Assembly (NCBI GenBank): GCA_012103575.1
Contig: WLWN01000001.1
Coordinates: 1,802,538-1,866,537 of the forward strand
Direction: 5' to 3'
DNA length: 64,000 nt
Origin: Kiritimatiellia bacterium
GTDB taxonomy: Bacteria; Verrucomicrobiota; Kiritimatiellia; WLWN01
Shown: piece by piece, positions 47,694-57,021 of the stretch
Numbering within the stretch: position 1 is the stretch's first letter
Layout of the letters: each line of letters starts with the position of its first letter
The notes under the pieces: generated by a model
What the model saw: only the letters and a program-made list of their open reading frames with translations
Database searches by the model: none
Told to the model about the DNA's origin: nothing
Position numbers and translations under genes: made by a program

Positions 47694-49352
47694 CCTGAAT
47701 CCGTCAGCTATCGCTTCGGAAGGCGTTTTGGGGCTCAAAAGTTGAAAACTTTTTCCTTGAGATGCTCGCTTTTGGGCGGATTGGGACCGGCAAGTATCAC
47801 CCTGATGAATTTTTTGAGCGTACAGGTCAGATTCACTCTGATTTGGCCATTTTGGGGCGTAGGCCTCCTTGGGCAGTCGCCTTAGAGTATTGTTAAAGGT
47901 GCACGGAGGGTTATGCGAAGGAATGGGCAATATCTTGTATCACTTCAAACCAGCGACAACGCTTGCCAAAGTGAAGTTCAATTCGTCCGGCGTGGCGGAC
48001 CAATCGAACCGCGCAATAAACGATATTTTTGAGAACCGTTTTGATTCGCCAGCGCGGGATGTTGATTTTCTGCGGGGCAAGCCCAGCCCGTTTGATGACC
48101 TCTTGGCCAAGACCGCGCAATAGGTTGAAGGCCACCATGGCGCATAACAGAATAATCTTATTGGCACAGAGTCTCCCCGAAGGCAATCGCTCAACATCAA
48201 GATCGCTTTTGAGTTCACTGTGGTACTGCTCGCTGGGGCCATGTCCATGATAGAGATCTAGCACCGTCTTGGCACGACAAGAGAGGTTCGTCTACCAGGT
48301 GTTCACCTCAAGTTTAGGAACCAGAAGTTTCTGACCATCGATATCGATGGTGCGTTCAATCACTTCGAAGGCCACCGGGACACAAGGGCGGTTTTGGTCA
48401 CCACCGGGATGGAAATGATCGAAAAAGCCTGTGTAAACGTTCTTGCCTTCACGACTGTCTTGCTTTGTCTCCAACTCGGCGTGCAAGGGCCAGCATTTGT
48501 TCAGGACATTCGCGGCGAGGATTTCGCTTTACGATGAAATAATGATCCCCAAAAGCGTTGAAGTTATCGGCCGCAGCGTTGCCACTATCAAGCCGAAGCA
48601 AACATTTTCCACCCAGGCCCAGGGTTTGGAGCGTTTCAACGCTGCGGGCAATAAACGCGGTCGTTCCCGACTGACAATGTTGTTTACCGGGTCGAAGTTC
48701 GCACTCAAGCATGTGGCCTTGAGTGCCCACATAGGCAAATATCAGGGCGTAACCATCATGGCCCTTCTAGGTGTAGGAAACGCCTTCTTCCGAAGAGCCT
48801 GAGTGACCTAAAGGGCTCACATCGATATCGACGGGAACAAGATCAAGTCCTTCGACATCTACCTAGCCAAAGGGGCCCGAGGAAAGAAGTTCGGTGTTGA
48901 GTTTGCGTAGCCCCACATGGGTTCTGGGTGGGGGCAGGTCGTCGAAACGACGTCGGAACACCGGCTCAGAGGCTACCTTTTTAACTCCCCTTTTTAAGTC
49001 CAAAGGCATTCATAAAAATCTCATCACCCCGGTACAGGTCGATATCATTGAAATTGGTTCGACCGTTGCAAAGTAAGCCGATCTGGGTAAGGAGGATCTC
49101 CCGATCAGAGATCGCATCGGAGCGGCGTGGTTAAAAATTGGAGGGAAGAATCCGTTGAGCATGATCCTCAAGCAGCAGGCCGCAAAGATGATTTCCGCTT
49201 GTGCTGTTGAGTTCGCCCTTGCCAGTCTTTATTTTATATTGTTTCGTATACACACCTGTTGGGGTGGGGTTGTTTGTTTGAATACGGGTATGCTCCCCGC
49301 TTTAGCCCAACAGGTAATGAAAAATCGTCAGATTTTATCTGACGGATTCAGG
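47694..49352 (-). mobile_element. IS1380-family insertion sequence, copy C (1659 bp)
   Basis: Ends CCTGAATCCGTCAG and CTGACGGATTCAGG with the perfect duplication TCTATT on both sides (47688-47693 and 49353-49358). The intact duplication means this copy has not recombined. Inserted between the PHP-like gene and the end of the caspase-like gene. Confidence 0.93.
47911..49253 (-). pseudogene. IS1380-family transposase, copy C
   Basis: Same lesions as in copies A and B (surplus G after GLKKG, two TAGs). Private changes: the ATG used in A and B is ACG here, a TAG replaces TGG between NTW and TNLSC (about 48292), and an extra base near 48460 shifts the frame at GDK. It cannot encode a working enzyme. 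Confidence 0.87.
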
Positions 49353-49362
49353 TCTATTGGGA

Positions 49363-50469
49363 TTAATCTGTATTTTCCCGCAAAAAGACAAACGCGCCAT
49401 CTTGACGGGAGAAGTCTGTCAACGACCCCATCCGAACGATACGATCTGTGAATATGCCGACTTTTTCCCGGAGCGCTTGGCCCAGGTCCACGGCTGAAAA
49501 CACAGGCGGGCCGTCTTTTAAGTAATGTAAAAGTGCCCCCGTAAAAATGCTATGTTTACCCGCATTATCGATCACGGGTTCTAATCCTCCACTGGTAATA
49601 ATATACCGAGATGGAATAGTCACCTGTTCGGCATATTCGGAAAGGGGAAGATTCGGCGAAGAAAGGGGTCCTTTCCCATTAACCTGGATCCGTCAGTTAA
49701 ACGCGGTTTTCTGCACGAACCATTTGGGCCAAAAGGAATTACAAAAAAGCCTCGACGCACCCAGCGGGTGCGCCTGCGTTTTTTTGCAACCTTTTGCCTC
49801 CAAAGCATTCGCACAGAAATCCCACGTTTAACTGACGGATCCAGGATTAATTAATGAACCGCTAAAACATGCGTCTGATAAGGTAAGAATGTGTCGGGCT
49901 CCAGATGTCTGAACCAACCGGGTGATTTCAGTATTCCATATCCAGTTTCCGATCACTTGAAATGAATCGCTTTTTTTTCTCGCGTCAGAAGGGATCCAGA
50001 ACCCTTCGTCCAATAGTTGGTTATAATCGCCATGACCCGAAAAGTAGATAAGCACAGCGTCCATATAATTCAACGCTTGAAGTTTCTGCAGGGCGAAAAA
50101 AATAGCATCGCGTGTAGCTTCTTTGTCGAACAATCGCTGTACATGAAAATGATACTTCTGTTCTAAAATGTTAGCGACGGCTTCTGCATCGTGTCGTGCC
50201 ACAGGAAGGGGCGTCCATCCGTTCTTATCCCGCTGTGCATAGTCGCTTATGCCAATGACAAGTGCATGATAAGAAAGGCCAAAAGGCCCCTTTTGAAGGG
50301 TGGGAATTTCGGATGGGAAATGGGCTTCCTGTTCTTGACTGCAGCCGGACCCTAAACCTCCGAGCAAGCAGCAGGATAGGAGAGCCCGAAACAGATCCGA
50401 GCTATAAATCTTCAATCTTTTCATTCTTTTTCTTTGCCTACTTGTTTTTGATATTTGGATTTGGGTCAA
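49363..50469 (-). pseudogene. Caspase-like (peptidase C14) secreted protein cut by a MITE in stop phase
   Basis: A signal segment (FRALLSCCLLGGLGSGC, lipobox-like) leads into a caspase-type p20 domain: YHALVIGISDYAQ, LPVARHDAEAVANILEQKYH, the catalytic His in YFSGHGD, and the catalytic Cys in TLSDACFSGSL. The MITE at 49683-49845 follows directly, in its stop phase, and ends the protein GSLINPGSVS. Without it, the gene continues NGKGPLSSPNLPLSEYAEQV, TIPSRYIITSGG and HSIFTGALLHYL (the p10 part) to 49363. The large-subunit part with both catalytic residues is still encoded, but p10 strands are lost. Probably inactive. The gene upstream in the operon is the TPR lipoprotein. Confidence 0.85.
49683..49845 (+). 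mobile_element. 163-bp palindromic MITE, copy 9 (in the caspase-like gene, stop phase)
   Basis: Consensus full copy with ATTAA duplications at 49678-49682 and 49846-49850. Relative to the minus-strand host gene, element base 1 is the first base of a codon (CCT GGA TCC GTC AGT TAA), giving a stop after five element codons. Confidence 0.94.
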
Positions 50470-50496
50470 TAGCCACGATATCCTAATGACTTCTTC

Positions 50497-52573
50497 CTAT
50501 CTCGTATACCTGGATCCGTCAGTTAAACGCGGTTTTCTGCACGAACCATTTGGGCCAAAAGGAATTACAAAAAAGCCTCGACACACCCAGCGGGTGCGCC
50601 TGCGTTTTTTTGCAACCTTTTGCCTCCAAAGCATTCGCACAGAAATCCCACGTTTAACTGACGGATCCAGGGTATAGATAAAATCTCCTACCCGTATCTC
50701 TTCTTTCCCTTTTCGAGAAATAAGTCGCGCGGTACTTTCATCTAGTGCCGAACCGTGCACGACAACCTGTATGAGTTCTTTCTTAAACGTTTGGACAGGA
50801 CTTGTAGGGGCTTCCGAAACTATAAATCGAGACCACGGTTTAACCCCCTGACGTTTTCCTCTGTCTATTTTAACATCATATTTGCGCCAGAATCGTGATA
50901 GTTCGCTAATGGTCCCTTTTAATAAAGGAAAGGTTCGCTCAATTTTTTCTGTTAGTAGCTTGACTTGTTGATCAAGGTCATCGTTGACAGGTTCATAATA
51001 CACATTTTTTCAAACGACCAACGTTTCTGATTCTGTATCAGATACATCGGCCCGAATTGTTATTCCCGGCGGATGATCCACATTGAACTTAAGATCTACC
51101 CAGTATTCAGGGTTCTGATTGAGGGGCCTAATTTGAAAACGCATCGGCTCTACTAAAAGTTCAGATTTAAACTGCTGACGGGTTTCATTATACAAATTCG
51201 AAGTGTACGATCCAGGAATCAAGCCCATGGTGAGTCGATGTTCGTGATGCAAGTATTCAGCGAGTCTTCGGATTACTTTAATGTTCCGCTCATTTTTATT
51301 TCCTGCCACATCCTGGGCAAGAATCGAAAAATAATTTGTGCCCATTTCTAGAGCGAGCCTTTGCGTGAAGCGCTGCTCGACAAGCCCTTTTTTTTTAGAA
51401 TTTCTTGACCGTTGAGAATAATACTTCCCAATCCATTGGCATCACTCGCCCTTCCGTGCATATCAACTTCTTCATCAAAAGTGGACATAACCGAACTTAT
51501 ATTTAGATCCAAGTTCGGTTTGATATGATCTTGGGATAAAAGGGCCTCTTTCGGAGGTTTAGGCAAGCGCGGAGGTGGACTGTCTATCACTCCCTGAATA
51601 GGATTGGAGGCAAACTGATAAGGCCTACCCCTTTCGGCATATCGCTGTTCCAAATCGTTTGCAGAAAACGTGGTTTTAAAAAGACTGCCAGCCTGATCTT
51701 TGGCCTCAAAAAAAAGGGGTTGCTGAGGGTAGATCTCGAGGTGTACAGGTTGACTGGTTCCCTTTGACCATTGATCAAAAACCGTGCCGTACTTTATAGA
51801 AGCCAACGCAAAATTATCTATACATCTTCCGTCAATGATCCATTGATTTCCTTGTTTTTCAACTTTTTCGATCAATAGATCTGGGGGGTGTAAATCAACT
51901 GCCAACAGCATGGTTTTTGTTGCGTGTGCCCCTTTTAAATCTGTGGCTATAATGGTGACTTGATTAGATCCCTCTGGTAAAGAAAGGAGCGTTTCAAACG
52001 GAACTTTCTTTTCGGCCAATTCCATATATTGAGCATCACCCTGAATGGTAATTTTTTTCAATATATCCTGTACCATAAGCTGTGCCTGCAACCCTTTGTT
52101 TCCGTTTCCGCGTCCACACGGTATTTTCGGTTACAGACAGATCAATACGGGGTGGTGCCACCCTCATGTCTGCAAATTTTTCTTTTCGAACACGGTTCAG
52201 ATAAAGTTTTGTTCGGCCGGTGGGTTCTTGATCCAAGGACTGTTCTAAAAAATCAATGGCCGGATCAAGTTCTCCAAGCTGATACAGGCAAATGCCTAGT
52301 TCACGATTGGGGAAATAACTTTTCAATAAAATGAAGGCCGTGAGTTCGTACACGCCATCCATCTATATCATATCCAAAGATTGCACCTGGTCGAACTCCT
52401 AAGCACCGTTCAAAGCCCTCCTTGGCAAGCTGATACTGGCCCTCGGAAAAGTGACGGACTCCTTTGGTATAGAAATTCCACCACGTAGGATCATCGGTCT
52501 CTTCAAATTGGAGGAAAAGTTGGCAACTCGTGCAAAAAGCTATAGACCCTATAACAAGAAAAGAATAAACCAC
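50497..52573 (-). pseudogene. Large TPR-containing lipoprotein of the caspase operon (several frameshifts)
   Basis: Five frames in a row make one gene of about 690 codons. The first gives a lipoprotein start (FLVIGSIAFCTSC) and a TPR-like region (DPTWWNFYTKGVRHFSEGQY, DGWRVRTHGLHFIEKL). The next continues YFPNRELGICLYQLGELDPA. The following frames hold Ig-like beta domains (QVTIIATDLKGAHATKTMLL, NYFSILAQDVAGNKNERN). The last ends with an OB-like segment: KIDRGKRQGVKPWSRFIV and RKGKEEIRVGDFIYT. Breaks fall near 52310, at seven As (about 52051) and nine As (about 51392), and an in-frame TGA is at 51010. A MITE is inserted three codons before the native stop and is read in frame, adding 56 residues. 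It lies between the anti-sigma-like and caspase genes. Confidence 0.72.
50509..50671 (+). mobile_element. 163-bp palindromic MITE, copy 10 (in-frame, adds a C-terminal tail)
   Basis: Full copy with GTATA at 50504-50508 and 50672-50676. In the minus-strand host it is in the open phase; the product reads FIYTLDPSVKRGISVRMLWR... to PRLTDGSRYTR. Without it the native end is DFIYTR. Confidence 0.94.
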
Positions 52574-52644
52574 GAATGGACGCGAAGCATTTGGGAAAAA
52601 CGCGTGCGTATGAGTAAAAAGATACTCGTGTCCATTCGTGGTTT
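52567..52644. repeat. Inverted repeat (19-bp arms) between the anti-sigma-like and TPR genes
   Basis: Arms 52567-52585 and 52626-52644 are complementary except at one position (AAACCACGAATGGAC core). The GTG used as the TPR gene's start and the last bases of the anti-sigma-like gene both lie in the arms. Dispersed hairpins with this core seem to occur in other environmental genomes, from memory. Confidence 0.75.
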
Positions 52645-53377
52645 AAAAATCTTGCTTTGAGTTTATTTCCTCAAGCCTTTGAGCTATTTCTTTCCCTATT
52701 CTACAAATTCGCCCATCAAGATCTACGATATCTTTAAAAGATTCGGAACGCGTCTCTCGAACGTTCCCGGTAGCGGGATCAAAAATATTAATTTCTAAAT
52801 CCAACTCGCCTTCGTTTTTTTCTAAAAAGGTAATACTTAGGGTCCATTCCTTTTTAAAGCTAAACCACTTTTTCCAATCAAATGGGGATGTTCGTTCCCG
52901 ATAATTTTCAAGGATTACTTTTTTAAGTGTTTTTTCATAGATCTTCAGCTCTGTATTCGTATACGAAGAAAAAACTTCTGTCGCTGAGCCCCGATGTGTT
53001 GTCTCCATCCATGCAATGGGACTCTGCATGACAGAAAACAGGCCTAGCATGAATACGAGAGAAGCCGCGATCGCCAGCCCTGAAGAGAAAGGAATAATGA
53101 TACGTTTTCGGGGTTTTGAAACGGTGTCAGATGAAGCTTGGTTCTCTTTATAAACACCAAAAGCTTCAAGCGTTTCTTTCGCAAGTCGATCGCCTGTACG
53201 TTTCATCAGAGGCGCCGCAGACTTCAATCCCTTGTCCCAATCCTGGATTTGCTTCAACTCGTTTTAAAGTTGATCATTCTGGGTTAGGATGTATTCAAAA
53301 TCCCTGAGCTCTTCAGAACTCATCTCATGATGGGTATAGGCCCACAATTTTTTATTTTGTTGATTAGAGTTGTTCAT
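52643..53377 (-). pseudogene. Anti-sigma-like membrane protein with an early TAA
   Basis: The start MNNSNQQNKKLWAYTHHEMS, then SEELRDFEYILTQNDQL, resembles the N-terminal domain of zinc-free anti-sigma proteins. TAA at 53264-53266 is followed in the same frame by NELKQIQDWDKGLKSAAP, and a single hydrophobic segment (FSSGLAIAASLVFMLGLFSV) places the rest outside the cytoplasm. A CAA-to-TAA change would explain the stop (QNDQLQNEL). Gene order, anti-sigma, TPR lipoprotein and caspase, is common in such loci, where an ECF sigma usually precedes; none is present here, so the locus is truncated on that side. Confidence 0.68.
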
Positions 53378-53442
53378 ATACCTGAAATATATATCAAGAC
53401 AGTCCATGGTCAGGAAGAGGGGTCCGTTCTAAAAACATTTCC

Positions 53443-54353
53443 GTGTACTCCGGACGTTCTGATAGTTTTGTAAACAGTCGGACCCTGCGGGCCACCGAAG
53501 GTTCATTTACCTATGAGGGGATTACCTATGACACCAATTTCCCCGATGATTCAACCAGACAGTTCACCTTCGGTAACTCAACACCTCAACCTTTTCCTTC
53601 ATTTACAAATCGTGAAACGTCAACGAGAACAGACCCTGTTCAAGTAGATGGGGTGCGTGAAGAGAATAATAGAATTGATGATCTTCATGAGTATAACGCT
53701 ACCTTGGGGATGTTATGGACATTGTCGCGCCATCTAAGTCTTGGCGCTACGGTTGACTTGCCTGGACTGCGGAAGCCACACAAACAAAATCTGTTCAGAC
53801 AGAAGAAACCATTTTCAACCAAACGCGAACCCAAGTCTTGGACCAGTTAAACCTTCAAACCAATATCACAAAGGACATTGAATTTGAGTTCCCCTTATAT
53901 TGGGCCGTAGGGTTAGTGTAGAGATGGGTGCCTGAGTTCTATACGACCTTGGATGTAAGCCAGACATGGTGGTCCGACTTTTCATTTAAAGCGGAGAGGG
54001 AAAATCGAATTAACCCCTTGGACGGTTCATTGCATGCCGATAATCCATTAAAGGATACCTGGGCAGTGTGCGCGGGAATGGAATATCTCTTTGTTTTTTC
54101 CAAAACAGAGATTCCTTTGCGAGGCGGTCTGGCTTGGGAACAGCGGCCGGCCGTGGGAAATCCGGACGATTATTATAGTTTGAGTGCTGGGTCAGGATTT
54201 TCCGTGGGTAAAGGACCCGGTAAAACGATTGTTGATATCGCTTATATCTTAACCCACGCGAGTGATATTCAGGGGATTGTTCCCGAACAATCTGGATTGC
54301 ATTCAGATGTCACCGAACATCAGGTTTTTGTTTCTTGTATCAAACGTTTCTAG
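53443..54353 (+). pseudogene. Outer-membrane beta-barrel remnant (no signal peptide, frameshift and TAG)
   Basis: Fragments read like a FadL/OmpP1-type barrel: LHEYNATLGMLWTLSRHLSL, FYTTLDVSQTWWSDFSFKAE, EYLFVFSKTEIPLRGGLAWE and DDYYSLSAGSGFSVGKGPGK, ending VFVSCIKRF. No signal peptide is present before the GTG at 53443. A frameshift lies near 53765-53775, after LGATVDLPGL. TAG at 53919-53921 stands in WAVGLV-stop-RWVPEFY. The 5' end is therefore lost and the rest disrupted. Confidence 0.65.
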
Positions 54354-54463
54354 ATACTGGATCTGGATTTTTGGTCATTATCACTATCCTTCCTATAAAT
54401 TCTACGTCTTCACGGAAGAAATAGGATACAAATTTTAGCAAAGAGACTAAACTAGGAGACAGA

Positions 54464-56922
54464 ATGACACAGAAGAAACAAAAGAAACCACAGCATTTAT
54501 TTCCGATTCTTTTCTTTTGCCTAACCTCAACGATCTGGGGAGTGACGAACTATGTTTCCTTTTCTGGAAGTCACACGCCTCCTTTTACCAGTTGGGCCAG
54601 TGCGGCTACCAACATTCAATCGGCCATTGATGTCGCTTCCAATGGGGATACGGTGTTGGTCACTAACGGAACCTACTCAACAGGGGGCGTAGCCGTTTCC
54701 TTTTATGTAACAAACCGGATTGCCATTACCAAACCGATTACCGTTCGCAGTGTGAATGGATCCGCCTTTACTGTGATCGAAGGGCAAGGACCTCTTGGTT
54801 CGAATGCCGTACGCTGTGCCTATATGACGAACGGAGCAACATTGATCGGATTTACTCTGACAAATGGTTTTTCCCAAGCTTCTGGGTGGACTGGTGAAAA
54901 TGGTCGCGGTGGAGGCCTTTGGTGTGAACCGAATGCCACGGTTTCCAACTGATTTATTGTTGGTAATAGAGCTGCTCAATGGGGGTGGTGTTCGTGGAGG
55001 AATATTGACACACTAGCCTTGTTGGTAATCAAGCGACGCCTGGTGGCGCGACATGGAACGCTGTTATTGAGAGTTGTGTATTATACAGCAACAGCGCCGG
55101 TTGGGGTGGAGGGATGTATTCCGGATCTATTCGAAACTCTATCATTAGCGACAATATTGCTTCTGTTTTTGGTGGAGGAATGTTCTGGGGTTCAGCTGAG
55201 AATTGTACCATTACTAAAAATGTTGCGCCTACCGGCGGCGGCACGTGCGGTAGTATCATTAGTAGCTCTATTGTCTATTATAACTCTTCTAATCAATGGG
55301 CTACTCAAGGATTTGGAGGCCTTTACTAGAATTCTTGTACCACTCCAGATCCTCCTGGCGCCGACAATATAACAACCCCTCCACAATTCATGGATTGGGC
55401 TGCTGGAGATTATCGACTGAACTCTATTTCACCCTGTATTGATACGGGCACCAATCAAACGTGGATGACCAATGCCTTTGATATTGAAGGTGCACCTCGA
55501 ATCATAGACTGCGTCGATATGGGAGCCCACGAATATACCCTCGAAGTAAATGATACACCGGCTCAGGCCAATCCTTATCAACAACCCCAGACACACACGT
55601 TTTATGTCACCAACGATCAAGATTGGATCCAGTTTTTGGGTACACCGGGTCATGTTTATAATGTACAACTTACCCTTCAAAGCACCAACATTGATACCGT
55701 GTTAACGATTTATTGCGATAATCGGGACGGCCCTCTTACCCTTATCAGTCAAACAACAGGAGAGGTGGCCCAGGTGCATGTGTTGACCAACAGGATTTGT
55801 TATGCGCATGTCACACAAAGCGTTACGAACGCTTCTGTACACCAGGTTTATTCCTGCAAAATATCCGTGACGAACAGGCCGGCTGATGTAGACTTTATAC
55901 GGGCTATGAATTGGTTAACCTTCTCGAATATGCCACCCGAGACTACGTTATTGATGGATGGCGAGAGACTCTATACAAACTTTAACCAATCCATTCACTT
56001 GGAAACCAATTTATCACCAGGTTGGCATGTATTTGAAGTACGGGCACCAACAGGGTGTGAGTCGTATGAAAATTCTGATGTAGTGGGTCAGGTTCGAAAC
56101 ATTGATAATCCATGCCTCGGGAACCCAAGGTTGATAAACATCGCCCCTAATGAACAAACGTTTCTTCATTTCTTTTTTGAACCGTACTTTACCGTTACTG
56201 GAAAAATAGTAGATGCCTGGGTGGGCACTCCTTGCCAAAACGTTGGATTATCCTGGCAAGCCACCAGTGGTCATCCTCAGTTCACCAATCAAACCATGAC
56301 CCATTATCCGTATCATGCCACTTGGGCGACGAATCACTGGTTAACAGACCTGGACAGTGGATTTCCTTCCAATACTTCTCTATTGACGTTGGATTACGAT
56401 CTGCCGCTCAACGTAAGTGGTTATAAACCTGTTGTATTCACGAACATCCTGATGAATCCGACCCCAGGAAGTTCTGTCGATGTGGGTACTTTAACCCTGT
56501 GTCCTTTGGATCTGAATACAAACAATATTGCTGACAGCTGGGAAGACACTTATTTTCCGGTAGGCTCAAATGTGAGTCCAACCGCCGATACCGATGGAGA
56601 GGGATCGAGCAATTGGGAGGAATATATTGCTGGGACCGATCCGCTGATGAGCACGAGTGTTTGTTCCTTCAAAAGCATTTCGTCCTCAAACGGGAACGTA
56701 AGGATGACATGGGAAACCGCTCCTGGCCGCGTTTATCGAATCGGATGTGCTGAGAATCTTCCGCCACAGGCGGATCCGCCTGTGGCGGATACCTCTAATG
56801 ACTGGCCCTACAGCGTGGGTCCTTGGACGGGTGCTGTCAACACAACGGAGATGGAATGGACCGATACAAACGGGACTCCTTTTAACCAAAACTATCGACT
56901 CGAGATTGAGGTACAGCAGTGA
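54464..56922 (+). pseudogene. Secreted beta-helix / choice-of-anchor-Q protein, paralogue 1
   Basis: Signal peptide (FPILFFCLTSTIWG) then NYVSFSGSHTPPFTSWASAA and [20 protein letters not shown], the start of a right-handed beta helix. Repeats such as SIRNSIISDNIASVFGGG and ENCTITKNVAPTGGGT follow, then the choice-of-anchor segment (CIDTGTNQTWMTNAFDIEGA), a DWIQFLGTPGHVYNVQLT domain, and a C-terminal module SWEDTYF, SSNWEEYIAGTDPL, YRLEIEVQQ. Lesions: TGA at 54950 in place of Cys, frameshifts at 54975-55055, and TAG at 55327 where a paralogue has Gln. Probably a surface adhesin family; function unknown. Its stop overlaps the start of paralogue 2. Confidence 0.82.
56761..56788. repeat. 28-bp perfect palindrome inside paralogue 1 coding sequence
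   Basis: CCGCCACAGGCGG followed by AT and its mirror arm. It is read in frame as PPQADPPVA, between ENL and DTSNDW. Paralogue 3 lacks it. Confidence 0.85.
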
Positions 56923-56941
56923 TGACACTCAAGAAATATCG

Positions 56942-57021
56942 AAAGTTGAATTTTCAATGTTCAATTTCCATGTTTTTTTCTTCCCTTGAACATTCAGCAT
57001 TGGACATTCGACATTCTGCGG
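56942..57021. repeat. Dispersed imperfect repeat, in frame at the start of paralogue 2
   Basis: TTGAATTTTCAATGTTCAA and, inverted further on, TTGAACATTCAGCATTGGAC form a weak hairpin. It is read in frame between the start codon and the signal peptide core. Confidence 0.55.

Noticed and set aside
2064..50671. The MITE as a CRISPR-like or REP-type regulatory repeat
   Set aside because: Copies are isolated, have terminal inverted repeats and target duplications, and occur inside genes; this is transposition, not an array or REP cluster.
1849..55329. TAG reassigned to an amino acid (Gln or pyrrolysine)
   Set aside because: Several TAGs interrupt genes, but TAG also ends fusA, cofG, cofE, the LysM lipoprotein and the FAD lipoprotein genes at normal lengths. 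Reading through the fusA TAG would fuse EF-G to the SurA-like protein in frame. In-frame TAA and TGA also occur, so decay is the better explanation.
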